Below are positions 9,545 through 17,727 of a DNA stretch of 64,000 nt, piece after piece. Positions within the stretch are counted from its first letter, which is position 1. The number at the start of each line of letters is the position of its first letter. The notes under the pieces are model-generated. The model saw only the letters and a list, made by a program, of their open reading frames with translations. It made no database searches and had not been told where the DNA came from. Source of the DNA: Streptomyces endocoffeicus (lineage in GTDB: Bacteria > Actinomycetota > Actinomycetes > Streptomycetales > Streptomycetaceae); assembly GCF_016741935.1 (NCBI RefSeq), contig NZ_JAERRG010000007.1:248001-312000 (forward strand). The letters run 5' to 3'. Made by a program: the position numbers and the translations under genes.

Positions 9545-9596
9545 CGTCCGGGCCGTCGCCGCCGTGACCTTCCGCGCGCCGCGGCTCGCCTGACTG

Positions 9597-9705
9597 GCCG
9601 AGGGCGACCGGCCCGAGGGCGACCGGCCCGAGGGCGACCGCCCCGAGGGCGACCGGGCCGAGGGCGACCGGGCCGAGGGCGACCGGGCCGAGGGCGACCG
9701 GGCCG
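9597..9705. repeat. 15-bp tandem repeat array downstream of xpb
   Basis: The block AGGGCGACCG occurs exactly every 15 bp at 9601, 9616, 9631, 9646, 9661, 9676 and 9691 (seven copies), within a unit CCGAGGGCGACCGGC varying at one or two bases. It begins about 50 bases after the xpb stop and ends in an AT-rich stretch (TCATAATTCATTCG) that may belong to the next promoter. The rest of the 358-bp xpb-helR spacer shows no gene. Confidence 0.95.
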
Positions 9706-9902
9706 TCATAATTCATTCGCCTCCCCGACATGCCCTGGCTACAATCGCCGGTCTTGCCGCCTCCCGCGTTCCGAACGGGAGAGCCGCCGCCCGGACGGAA
9801 ACCGGTCGGCATCTCGTATCGCGCGTCATGTACGTACCGCTACGTACCGCGCATCCGTTTTGTGCACTCGCTTTTGTGTACTCGCTCGCCGGAGGCTACG
9901 CC

Positions 9903-11996
9903 GTGCCCTCGCACGCCCCTGACCACCCAGACCCCCTCGCGCGGGAGCGCGCCCATCTGACCGCGTCCCGCGCCGCGCTGCGCGCCATGCGCGCCGACGT
10001 GGAGGCCCTCGACCTCCGGGACGTCGCCGCGAACTGGGTCAACGCCGAAGCGCTGCACCACCAGGTCAGCGAGCGCATCAAGGCCCTCGCCGACCTCGCC
10101 GACACCCCGCTCTTCTTCGGCCGCCTCGACTATCTGCACGCGCCGGGCGCGGAGGTGGCGGAGGGCGCCGAGGGAGAACGCTTCTATATCGGCCGCCGCC
10201 ATGTGCACGACGCGGACGGCGACCCCATGGTCATCGACTGGCGCGCCCCCGTCTCCCAGCCCTTCTACCAGGCGTCCAAGAAGGCGCCGATGGAAATCGG
10301 GCTGCGCCGCCGCTTCGGCTATACGGGCGGCGAGTTGACGGCGTACGAGGACGAACGGCTCTCCGACCCCACCACTGAGACATTTTCCGGCTCCGCCGGG
10401 GGGTCGCAGACCAGCAAGCTGCTCCAGTCCGAGATCGAGCGCCCGCGTGTCGGCCCCATGCGGGACATCGTCGCGACGATCCAGCCGGAGCAGGACGAGA
10501 TCGTCCGCCAGGGGATCGGCGGCACCATCTGCGTCCAGGGGGCGCCGGGCACCGGTAAGACGGCCGTGGGGCTGCACCGGGTGGCGTATCTGCTGTACGC
10601 GCACCGCGAGCGGCTGGCCCGCTCCGGCACCCTGGTCATCGGCCCGAACCGCTCCTTCCTCCATTACATCGAGCAGGTCCTGCCCGCCCTGGGCGAGCTG
10701 CAGGTGGCCCAGGCGACCGTCGAGGACCTGGTGACCCGGCCGTCCCTGGGCGCGGTGACGCGGGGCACCGACTCCGCCGACGCGGCCCGTATCAAGGGCG
10801 ACGCCCGGCTGGCCGAGGTGCTGCGCCGCGCCCTGCGCTCGTACGTCACCCGGCCCACCGAGCCGTGCGTCGTGGTGCGCGGCTCACGCCGCTGGCGGGT
10901 GCCCGCGTACGAACTGGAGGAGATCGTCGAGGAGTTGCTCACCCGCGACATCCGCTACGGCGCGGCCCGCGAGGCGCTTCCGCGGCGCATCGCGCACGCC
11001 GTGCTGGTCCGGATGGAACAGGCGGGCGAGGCACCCGACGACCGGGTCCAGGACACGGTGGCCCGTAACCCCGCCGTGAAGGCGGCCGTCAAGGCGGTCT
11101 GGCCACCGGTCGACCCGGCCAAGCTGGTGCTGCGGCTGCTCTCCGACGCCGACTTCCTGGCCGAGCACGCGGAGGGCGTCCTCGACGCCGACGAGCAGAA
11201 GACCATCCTGTGGGCGAAGCCGTCGCGCGGGGTGAAGTCCGCGAAGTGGTCCCCGGCGGACCTGGTGCTGATCGACGAGGCCGCCGATCTCATCGAGCGC
11301 ACCCCGTCCCTCGGCCATGTGGTCCTGGACGAGGCGCAGGACCTCTCCCCCATGCAGTACCGCGCGGTCGGCCGCCGCTGCAGCACCGGCTCGGCGACCG
11401 TGCTCGGCGACATCGCCCAGGGCACCACCCCGTGGGCGACGGCCAGCTGGGAGGAGGCCCTGATCCACCTCGGCAAGGAGGGGGCGGGGATCGAGGAGCT
11501 GACCCAGGGCTTCCGGGTGCCGCGCGAGGTGATCGCGTACGCCTCCCGGCTGCTGCCCGCGATCGCCCCCGGCCTGTCGGAGGCCACCTCGATCCGCGAA
11601 GCGGCGGGCGACTTCTCCGTACGGGCCGTGAGTTCCGCGGAGCTGGACGCGGCCGTGATCGCCGCCTGCCACGAGGCCCTGAGGCACGAGGGCTCGATCG
11701 GGCTGATCGCGGCCGACGCCCGCATCCCGGCCCTGGCCCAGGCCCTCGACGCGGCGGGCCTGACCCACCTCACCCCCGGCGAGGAGACCAGCGCCGAGTC
11801 CCGCCTCACCCTCGTCCCGGCGACGCTGGCCAAGGGCCTGGAGTACGACTACGTGGTCCTGGACGAACCGGCCGCGGTGGTCGACGGCGAACCCGACGAA
11901 CGCACCGGGCTGCGCCGCCTGTACGTGGCCCTGACGCGTGCGGTGTCCGGGCTGACGGTGGTCCACGGCGCACCCCTGCCGGAGCGGCTGAGCTGA
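9903..11996 (+). CDS. HelD/HelR-like RNA polymerase-recycling ATPase (UvrD-like SF1)
   Basis: 697 aa from a GTG at 9903 with GGAGG seven bases upstream. N-terminal helical hairpin (about 10-62, LARERAHLTASRAALRAM) matches the secondary-channel arm of HelD proteins, followed by FYIGRRHVHDADGDPMVIDWRAPVSQPFY, here quoted in part only as FYIGRRH and DWRAPVSQPFY. Walker A GAPGTGKT at 213-220; further SF1 motifs VLDEAQDLSPMQ and ALTRAVSGL near the end. Family members dissociate stalled RNA polymerase; some Streptomyces homologs (HelR) displace rifamycins. I looked for a rifamycin-associated element upstream and did not see one, so drug inducibility is unsupported. The gene end is duplicated downstream. 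Confidence 0.88.
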   Translation: MPSHAPDHPDPLARERAHLTASRAALRAMRADVEALDLRDVAANWVNAEALHHQVSERIKALADLADTPLFFGRLDYLHAPGAEVAEGAEGERFYIGRRHVHDADGDPMVIDWRAPVSQPFYQASKKAPMEIGLRRRFGYTGGELTAYEDERLSDPTTETFSGSAGGSQTSKLLQSEIERPRVGPMRDIVATIQPEQDEIVRQGIGGTICVQGAPGTGKTAVGLHRVAYLLYAHRERLARSGTLVIGPNRSFLHYIEQVLPALGELQVAQATVEDLVTRPSLGAVTRGTDSADAARIKGDARLAEVLRRALRSYVTRPTEPCVVVRGSRRWRVPAYELEEIVEELLTRDIRYGAAREALPRRIAHAVLVRMEQAGEAPDDRVQDTVARNPAVKAAVKAVWPPVDPAKLVLRLLSDADFLAEHAEGVLDADEQKTILWAKPSRGVKSAKWSPADLVLIDEAADLIERTPSLGHVVLDEAQDLSPMQYRAVGRRCSTGSATVLGDIAQGTTPWATASWEEALIHLGKEGAGIEELTQGFRVPREVIAYASRLLPAIAPGLSEATSIREAAGDFSVRAVSSAELDAAVIAACHEALRHEGSIGLIAADARIPALAQALDAAGLTHLTPGEETSAESRLTLVPATLAKGLEYDYVVLDEPAAVVDGEPDERTGLRRLYVALTRAVSGLTVVHGAPLPERLS

Positions 11997-12037
11997 CCTG
12001 GCCTGACCTAACCTGGCTGAGCTGACCTGGCCTGACC
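11987..12037. repeat. Duplicated 3' end of the helR-like gene including its stop
   Basis: GCTGAGCTGACCTGGCCTGA with two following C bases occurs at 11987 and again at 12016, 29 bp apart. The first copy contains the TGA stop (11994-11996); the second is wholly downstream. Confidence 0.85.
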
Positions 12038-12038
12038 G

Positions 12039-12458
12039 TTATGCCTCGGCTTCAGCGGTCTGCTGCTCGTATCGCTTGAGGGCGTCCGGGGTGACGGGCG
12101 CGAAGAAGTTGACCAGATTGCCGTCGGGGTCCCTGAACAGCAGCGAACGGTTGCCCCAGGGCTGCGTGGTGGGCTCGTTCACGATCTCGACGTCGAACTC
12201 CTTGAGCCTCTCGTACTCACCGTCGACATCGGCGACGCGGAACTCCACGATCACGCTCTGGTTCGCCGCGGGCCGGGGCGCCTGCTCACCGAGCACCCGC
12301 ACCGTGCGGGTGCTCGCAAGGGCGAGGGTTCCGCTCGATGTCATGAGCTCGGCGAAGTCGTCCGTATACCGCTTCGCGGTCAGGCCCGTGGCCCGCTCGT
12401 AGAAGTCGACGATCCGGGCGACGTCCTCGGTGATGATGCGGATCGAGGCAAAGTGCAT
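12039..12458 (-). CDS. VOC family (glyoxalase/bleomycin resistance fold) protein
   Basis: 139 aa from the ATG at 12458 with GGGAG upstream; a longer reading to 12641 runs through tandem repeats and is rejected. Starts MHFASIRIITEDVARIVDFYERATG, a typical VOC beta-alpha-beta opening, and ends with FRDPDGNLVNFFAPV, the usual metal-site strand. Such proteins are small dimeric metalloenzymes or binding proteins; the substrate cannot be read here. Convergent with helR. Confidence 0.88.
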   Translation of the reverse strand: MHFASIRIITEDVARIVDFYERATGLTAKRYTDDFAELMTSSGTLALASTRTVRVLGEQAPRPAANQSVIVEFRVADVDGEYERLKEFDVEIVNEPTTQPWGNRSLLFRDPDGNLVNFFAPVTPDALKRYEQQTAEAEA

Positions 12459-12600
12459 GGCAAGCTCCCGTGAGGTGTTGTGTGCCGTGCGGATGACCGT
12501 ACGGTCGATACCGGGCAGAAGCCGCCCGGTATCGAACCCCGGTTTCTGGGCTCGGTGTGCGGGCCCAGCACCCAGCCCAGCAGGAGCTTGTCGGCACAGC

Positions 12601-12696
12601 CGCCACGCAGCCCGCCTCAGCGCCACGCAGCCCGGCGCCACGCAGCCCGCCTCAGCGCCGCGCAGCCCGTCTCAGCGCCGCGCGGCACGCCCTCAG
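12601..12696. repeat. 20-bp tandem array overlapping the cutC stop codon
   Basis: On the + strand, units of CGCCACGCAGCCCGCCTCAG lie at 12601, 12621 (shortened to 15 bp), 12636, 12656 and 12676 (21 bp). CTCAG read on the minus strand is CTGAG, so each full unit carries TGA; the one at 12693-12695 is the cutC stop. Confidence 0.85.
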
Positions 12697-13415
12697 GCGA
12701 CCGGAACGGGCGCGTCCAGGGCCGTACGCCACTGGCCGACCGCGGTGGCGGCCACCGGGCCGGCCCATCCCGCCGGGCGGGCCGCGCCGCCGATGTGGAA
12801 GGCGTTGATCCCGGCGGCGCGCAGGGCGGGCAGGTGGTCGAGGCGCAGCCCGCCGCCCGCCATGATGCGCGCTTCGTAGCCCGGGGTACCGGCCCGCTCG
12901 GCCTCGGCGTGCAGGGTGGGCAGACCGTCGTCCACGCCGCGCGCCGACCCGGCGGTGAGATACGTGTCGAGGCCGGGGATGTCGGCGAGCCGCTTGCGCA
13001 GGCCGTCGCGATCGGCGGCGCGGTCGATGGCCCGATGGAAGGTCCAGCGGCTCTCGTCCACGCCGCCACCCGCGCCCACGACCTCGGTCAGCGCGGTCAC
13101 GGCGGCCAGGTCGACCCCGCCGTCGTCGGTCAGGAAGCCCAGGACGAACTCGTCCGCCCCCTCCGAGTGCAGCGCGGCGGCGGCCTCGCACAGCGCGTCG
13201 AACGCGTTCCCGGTCGCGAAGCCGTCCGACGCGCGGAGCATCACCCGCACCGGCAGATCGACGGCCGAACGAACGGCGGCGAAGGTCTCACGGGATGGGG
13301 TGAGCCCGTCGGCGGCCATGTCGGTGACCAGTTCGAGGCGGTCCGCCCCTCCGGCCTGTGCGGCGATCGCGTCCGCAGGGGTCAGGGCGATCACCTCGAG
13401 CAATGGTCTAGACAT
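12693..13415 (-). CDS. cutC: CutC family protein (copper homeostasis protein)
   Basis: 240 aa TIM-barrel protein. Start chosen at ATG 13415, giving MSRPLLEVIALTPADAIAAQ, the canonical CutC opening (LEVI...ADA..A..GGADRLEL). Conserved blocks GADEFVLGFL, TFHRAIDRA, ILTAGSARG-like YLTAGSARGVDDGL and IMAGGGLRLDHL follow. CutC was named for copper tolerance in E. coli, but the biochemical role is unsettled. An almost perfect palindrome TGGTCTAGACA overlaps the start codon (see 13403). Divergent from the HD-domain gene. Confidence 0.92.
   Translation of the reverse strand: MSRPLLEVIALTPADAIAAQAGGADRLELVTDMAADGLTPSRETFAAVRSAVDLPVRVMLRASDGFATGNAFDALCEAAAALHSEGADEFVLGFLTDDGGVDLAAVTALTEVVGAGGGVDESRWTFHRAIDRAADRDGLRKRLADIPGLDTYLTAGSARGVDDGLPTLHAEAERAGTPGYEARIMAGGGLRLDHLPALRAAGINAFHIGGAARPAGWAGPVAATAVGQWRTALDAPVPVA
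13403..13415. promoter_or_regulatory. DasR-operator-like palindrome over the cutC start codon
   Basis: ATGGTCTAGACAT is a 13-bp near-perfect palindrome resembling the dre core TGGTCTAGACCA. It covers the cutC ATG on the minus strand (codons Met-Ser-Arg-Pro). CTAG is rare in Streptomyces DNA, which makes the match notable, but it is partly constrained by coding. Confidence 0.35.
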
Positions 13416-13471
13416 GCAGGACAGCTTGCCACACCGCACAAGAGGGCAAACCGCTACCCCACAATTGGCTC

Positions 13472-14143
13472 ATGCCCGCACCCGCACCCACCCGCCATCC
13501 GGCCCATGACGCGCTGCTCGCCCGCTGGACGGACCTCCTCACCAGCGCCCGCGACGCCACGAACCCGTCTCCCGTTCCCTACGGCGAAGACCTCCTGACC
13601 CGCTGGGCCGAACCCCAGCGCCGCTACCACACCACCGATCACCTGCTCGCGGTCCTGGACCGGGTGGACGAGCTGCTCCCCCACGTCCAGGCCCCCGACC
13701 CCGCCGCGATCCGCCTCGCCGCCTGGTTCCACGACGCCGTCTACCTCCCCGACCGCTCCACCAACGAGGAACGCAGCGCCCGCCTCGCCGAACGCGCCCT
13801 CCCGGAAGCCGGCGTCCCGGACCCCCGCGTGACCGAAACCGTCCGCCTCGTCCTCGTCACCCGCGACCACGACCCCGCCGACGGCGACACCAACGGCGAA
13901 GTCCTCTGCGACGCCGACCTCGCCGTCCTGGCGGGCTCCCCCGAGGACTACGGCGCCTACGCGGCCGCGGTCCGCGAGGAGTACGGATTCGTCCCCGACG
14001 ACGCCTTCCGCGAGGGCCGCGCGAACGTCCTCCGCCATCTGCTGGGGCTGTCCCGTCTGTTCCGCACACCGATCGGCCATGACCGCTGGGAGACCGCCGC
14101 ACGCCACAACATGGCCACTGAGCTGGAGCTGCTCGGTGCGTAA
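13472..14143 (+). CDS. HD-domain metal-dependent phosphohydrolase-like protein
   Basis: 223 aa. Contains RRYHTTDHLLAVLDRVDEL, AAWFHDAVYLP (HD pair) and LCDADLAVLAG, the H...HD...D metal-ligand pattern of predicted HD hydrolases. Starts ATG at 13472 about 57 bases from the divergent cutC start, so both promoters share this short gap. No partner domain. Substrate unknown; similar short HD proteins are often annotated as putative nucleotide hydrolases. Confidence 0.88.
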   Translation: MPAPAPTRHPAHDALLARWTDLLTSARDATNPSPVPYGEDLLTRWAEPQRRYHTTDHLLAVLDRVDELLPHVQAPDPAAIRLAAWFHDAVYLPDRSTNEERSARLAERALPEAGVPDPRVTETVRLVLVTRDHDPADGDTNGEVLCDADLAVLAGSPEDYGAYAAAVREEYGFVPDDAFREGRANVLRHLLGLSRLFRTPIGHDRWETAARHNMATELELLGA

Positions 14144-14280
14144 CATATGCCGTTCGCGGCTCTGAATTCGCGGCTCCAAAACTCCGGCCCCGGGACCGCT
14201 GTTGCCAGATAGGCGGCCCATTCGTCCGGCGTGCCCGGGCCGTTCAGGTCGCTGGTCGTCTCCTCCGTCACGTCGATCAC
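14144..14280 (-). pseudogene. Possible remnant of a protein-coding gene N-terminus
   Basis: A minus-strand frame from GTG 14280 reads MIDVTEETTSDLNGPGTPDE and WAAYLATAV with strong Streptomyces codon bias for about 28 codons. The bias then decays (TTT, AGA, ATA codons) as the frame runs into the HD gene in antisense. I see no family match. Either a decayed gene fragment or chance. The rest of the 14144-14459 spacer is featureless apart from the MFS promoter region. Confidence 0.25.
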
Positions 14281-14459
14281 CCCCCATGATCTCCTCAACC
14301 CGCCTCCCCCAGCGGGTTCACATCTCCATCCTTCCTCACTCAGCGTGACGACACCAGGCCACAACCTCCAGTCCACACGATCGAGTGAACGTTCGAGAAA
14401 CGCACATCCCGATGTTCCGCGCAGGAATGCCGACGTCGTTCCACGATGTTGAGCCTGGC

Positions 14460-15752
14460 ATGCCCTCCTCCTCCCCAGCGGATTCCGCTCGCTCCCGCAT
14501 GCCCCTGGCGGTCTACGTCCTCGGGCTGTCCGTGTTCGCCCTCGGTACCTCCGAGTTCATGCTGTCCGGGCTGCTGCAACCCGTCGCGCGGGACATGGGG
14601 GTGTCGATCCCCACGGCCGGGCTGCTGATATCGGCGTTCGCGATCGGGATGGTGGTCGGGGCGCCGGTGCTGGCGGCGGCCACGTTGCGGTTGCCGCGGC
14701 GGACCACGCTGCTGGCGCTGCTGGCGGTGTTCGGTCTCGGGCAGATCGCGGGGGCGGTGGCGCCGTCGTACGGGGTGCTCTTCGCGTCCCGGGTGGTGAG
14801 CGCGCTCGCGTGTGCCGGGTTCTGGGCCGTGGGCGCCGCGGTGGCCGTGTCGCTGGTGCCGGTGAACGCGCGGGCCAAGGCGATGGCGGTGATGGTCGGC
14901 GGGCTGAGCATCGCGAACATCGCCGGGGTCCCGGCCGGGGCGTTCCTCGGGCAGCACGCGGGATGGCGGGCCGCCTTCTGGGCGGTGGCCGGGCTGTCGG
15001 TGCTCGGGCTGGTCGGGGTCGTCGCGCTCGTTCCGCGTACAGAGGTGCCGACCGGGGACGACCAGCCGCGGCTGCGGACCGAGTTGCGCATCTACCGCGA
15101 CCGGCAGGTGTGGCTGGCGCTGGCCGCCACCGCGCTGAGCGGTGGCGCGGTCTTCTGCCTGTTCTCCTACCTCGGGCCGCTGCTGACGGATGTGGCGGGG
15201 CTGGACGAGGGCTGGGTGCCCACCGTGCTCGCGCTGTTCGGGGTCGGCGCGCTGCTGGGTACGGTGATCGGCGGGCGGATCGCGGACGCGCATCTGTTCG
15301 GCACCATGTTCTGGGGCATCGTCGCCTCGACGGTCGTGCTGAGCGCGCTGGCGCTCACCGCGCACAGCGCCGTCGCGGCCGTGAGCCTGGCGCTGATGCT
15401 CGGCTTCACCGCCTTCTTCACCGCGCCCGCGCTCAACGCCCGGATGTTCAACCTCGCCAACGCCGCGCCCACGCTCGCGGGCGCGACGAACACCTCGGCC
15501 TTCAACATCGGCAACACGGTGGGCCCGTGGCTCGGCGGCCTCGTCATCGACGCGGGCTGGGGCTACCCGGCCGTGGCCTGGACGGGCGCGGCCCTCGCCG
15601 GTACGGGCGCGGTGACGACGGTCGCCGCGATGCGCGTACACCGCACGACGGCCGCCTCGCGCGTCATCGCCACGTCGGCCTCCCCGGCGGGTACGGAAGC
15701 GGCGTACGGCGCGGCCCCCGACCCTTCGCACACCACGCGCACCACGCGCTGA
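14460..15752 (+). CDS. MFS exporter, Cmx/CmlR-type chloramphenicol-efflux-like
   Basis: About 430 aa, 12 predicted helices. Start taken at ATG 14460 (in-frame alternatives GTG 14385 and ATG 14427); none has a strong RBS. The opening MPLAVYVLGLSVFALGTSEF and MLSGLLQPVARDMGV is diagnostic for the DHA1 subgroup containing CmlR/Cmx, with VVGAPVLAAATLRLPRR as motif A. Family members export chloramphenicol or arabinose-like sugars in other bacteria; the actual substrate here is not determinable. Convergent with the DUF4031 gene. Confidence 0.88.
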   Translation: MPSSSPADSARSRMPLAVYVLGLSVFALGTSEFMLSGLLQPVARDMGVSIPTAGLLISAFAIGMVVGAPVLAAATLRLPRRTTLLALLAVFGLGQIAGAVAPSYGVLFASRVVSALACAGFWAVGAAVAVSLVPVNARAKAMAVMVGGLSIANIAGVPAGAFLGQHAGWRAAFWAVAGLSVLGLVGVVALVPRTEVPTGDDQPRLRTELRIYRDRQVWLALAATALSGGAVFCLFSYLGPLLTDVAGLDEGWVPTVLALFGVGALLGTVIGGRIADAHLFGTMFWGIVASTVVLSALALTAHSAVAAVSLALMLGFTAFFTAPALNARMFNLANAAPTLAGATNTSAFNIGNTVGPWLGGLVIDAGWGYPAVAWTGAALAGTGAVTTVAAMRVHRTTAASRVIATSASPAGTEAAYGAAPDPSHTTRTTR

Positions 15753-15767
15753 GAGAACCCGCTCCGG

Positions 15768-16040
15768 TCAGTCCGCGTTCGCGGCCCGCTTGGGGCGGCG
15801 GAGGCCCGCGGCCTTGAGGCGGCGGAGGAGTTCCTTGCTGCCGACCTCCTCCGCGCCCGCCCGTACCGCCTTCGCGTACAGCTCGCTCGGCACGTCGTAG
15901 TGGTCGCGGTCGAAGCCTCGGCGCGGGGCGCCGATGCGGGCGGCGAAGGCGTGGAGTTCGGTGTAGGAGACATCGCTGACGAGGTGGGACCACATGCGGC
16001 CGTGGCCCGGCCACGAGGGCGGGTCGATCAGGACGGCCAT
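15768..16040 (-). CDS. DUF4031 domain small protein
   Basis: 90 aa, opens MAVLIDPPSWPGHGRMWSHL and continues VSDVSYTELHAFA and PRRGFDRDHYDVP, the DUF4031 pattern. The tail is basic (LLRRLKAAGLRRPKRAA). ATG at 16040 shares its A with the TGA of the upstream gene (TGATG), so translation is coupled. Function unknown. Confidence 0.85.
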   Translation of the reverse strand: MAVLIDPPSWPGHGRMWSHLVSDVSYTELHAFAARIGAPRRGFDRDHYDVPSELYAKAVRAGAEEVGSKELLRRLKAAGLRRPKRAANAD

Positions 16041-16405
16041 CAGAGGGTGGTGCCCAGCGATCCCACGGGCGCCACTGCGACCGCCGTCTTGCCGCAGACC
16101 CAGTGCGGGTCGGGGCCCAACTCGGGCTCCACGTCGAGGGCGTGGAGGTCGCCGCCCTGGGTACAGACGGGGCACAGCGGCCAGCGGCCGTATCGTTCCA
16201 GCAGGGCGTCCTGGACGTCCTGGGCGACCAGACCGGCCACGTACGCGACGCCTTCCGGCCACTGCTCGACCCACCACCGCCGGTGCGCGATCGCGTCTTC
16301 GACCAGCGAGACGATGTCGGCGCGGGCGACCTCCCCCGCCGCGAGGTCGGCCAGGACTAGGGCGCGGGCCGCGTGCAGTGCCTGTTCGAGCTTCATGGGT
16401 CCCAT
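16040..16405 (-). CDS. Conserved hypothetical protein, zinc-ribbon-like
   Basis: 121 aa from ATG 16405 (AAAGG five bases upstream; ATG 16396 is the alternative). An alpha-helical first half (LEQALHAARALVLADLAAGE, HRRWWVEQWPEG) is followed by LCPVCTQGGDLHALD and PDPHWVCGKT, giving C-x2-C plus a third Cys that could bind zinc. Likely cytosolic. Operon with DUF4031 by TGATG overlap. I do not recognise the family. Confidence 0.7.
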   Translation of the reverse strand: MGPMKLEQALHAARALVLADLAAGEVARADIVSLVEDAIAHRRWWVEQWPEGVAYVAGLVAQDVQDALLERYGRWPLCPVCTQGGDLHALDVEPELGPDPHWVCGKTAVAVAPVGSLGTTL

Positions 16406-16424
16406 TGTCACCTTTGCTTCCTCC

Positions 16425-16530
16425 CGGCGCCTGTTCGCTTCGTCCGCTGTTTGCTTCGTCCGTGTTCGTTTCGTCCGCGGTCACGGTCCACCCCGGCTCG
16501 CCCCGTCCGCCCCGTCCGCCCCATCCGCCC
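16425..16530. repeat. Short CGTCCG-rich tandem repeats upstream of murR
   Basis: Three imperfect copies of a TTCGCTTCGTCCG-like block (about 15 bp) are followed by four copies of the 9-mer CCCCGTCCG with single changes. No gene is evident; the region separates the divergent hypothetical operon and murR. Confidence 0.6.
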
Positions 16531-16627
16531 CGGCCGCCGCGCGCCCGCTCGCCGACTCGCCGCGTCGTCGTCCGGAGGGTTGACGGGCACCGTGGCCGGA
16601 AATAGTTTTCGCTGGTGAGTAGCGATC

Positions 16628-16642
16628 TGAAGGAAACTTTCA
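16628..16642. promoter_or_regulatory. Imperfect palindrome over the murR-like ribosome binding site
   Basis: TGAAGGAAACTTTCA has inverted TGAA/TTCA arms and includes the AAGGA ribosome binding site (16630-16634), ending on the A of the start codon. A repressor bound here would block its own translation-initiation region DNA. Candidate autoregulatory site for the RpiR-type protein it precedes. Confidence 0.4.
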
Positions 16643-17562
16643 TGCCTCCTCCACAGCCCGACCCCACACCGCCCGCCCCACCCGCCCCGGCCGCCCTCGC
16701 CGCCAAGGTCCGCACGTTAGCTCCCTCCATGACCCGCTCCATGCACCGCGTCGCCGAAGCCGTGGCGGGCGATCCGGCCGGTTGCGCGGCGCTCACCGTC
16801 ACCGGGCTCGCCGAGCGGACCGGCACCAGTGAGGCCACCGTCGTCCGCACCTCCCGGCTGCTCGGCTACCCCGGATACCGGGATCTGCGCCTCGCGCTCG
16901 CCGCGCTCGCCGCCCAGCAGGCCGCCGGCCGGGCCCCGGCCGTCACCGCGGACATCGCGGTCGACGATCCGATCGCCGACGTGGTCACCAAGCTGGCGCG
17001 GGAGGAGCAGCAGTGTCTCGCCGACACCGCCGCCGGGCTGGACACCAGCCAGGTCGAGGCGGCCGTCTCGGCGCTGGCCGCCGCCCGCCGGATCGATGTG
17101 TACGGGGTCGGGGCGTCCAGCCTGGTCGGCCAGGACCTGGTCCAGAAGCTGCTGCGCATCGGGCTGATAGCCCACGCCCACGCCGATCCGCATCTCGCGG
17201 TCACCAACGCGGTCCAGCTGCACTCCGGTGACGTCGCCATCGCGATCACCCACTCCGGGCGCACGACGGACGTCATCGAGCCGCTGCGGGTGGCCTTCGA
17301 GCGCGGGGCGACCACCGTCGCGATCACCGGACGGCCGAACGGCGAGGTCGCGCAGTACGCGGACCTGGTGCTCACCACCTCCACCGCCCGCGAGAGCGAG
17401 CTGCGCCCGGCGGCCATGTCCAGCCGGACCAGCCAGCTGCTGGTGGTGGACTGCCTGTTCATAGGGGTCGCCCAGCGGACGTACGAATCGGCTGCGCCCG
17501 CGCTCTCCGCGTCGTACGAGGCGCTCGCGCACCGCCACGATCCGCGTCCCGGGCACCGCTGA
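16642..17562 (+). CDS. MurR/RpiR family transcriptional regulator
   Basis: 306 aa from ATG 16642, selected because AAGGA sits seven bases upstream; the in-frame GTG at 16615 has no good RBS. After a Pro-rich lead, an HTH_6 domain (TVTGLAERTGTSEATVVRTS, LLGYPGYRDLRLAL) is followed by a SIS sugar-phosphate-binding domain (IDVYGVGASSLVGQDLVQK; VAIAITHSGRTTDVIE). Directly precedes murQ, so MurNAc-6-phosphate is the likely effector. The 165-bp gap to murQ means murQ may have its own promoter. Confidence 0.92.
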   Translation: MPPPQPDPTPPAPPAPAALAAKVRTLAPSMTRSMHRVAEAVAGDPAGCAALTVTGLAERTGTSEATVVRTSRLLGYPGYRDLRLALAALAAQQAAGRAPAVTADIAVDDPIADVVTKLAREEQQCLADTAAGLDTSQVEAAVSALAAARRIDVYGVGASSLVGQDLVQKLLRIGLIAHAHADPHLAVTNAVQLHSGDVAIAITHSGRTTDVIEPLRVAFERGATTVAITGRPNGEVAQYADLVLTTSTARESELRPAAMSSRTSQLLVVDCLFIGVAQRTYESAAPALSASYEALAHRHDPRPGHR

Positions 17563-17727
17563 GCCCGGCCGGTCCCGCCCGACGGTCTCCCTGGCCCCGC
17601 TGGTCCCGCTGGCCCCGCCCTCGCGCTCCCACCCCCGATACCGGTCACTGTTCCGCCCGGTGACTGCCCATCCAAGTCACCGTCACCCCCACCCTCACGC
17701 TGACGTACCGGAAAGAGCCGCTTCGCC

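Noticed and set aside
9706..9902. Rifamycin-associated element upstream of the HelR-like gene
   Set aside because: I looked for the inverted-repeat element and did not find it; the palindromic GTACGTACC pair near 9827 does not resemble it.
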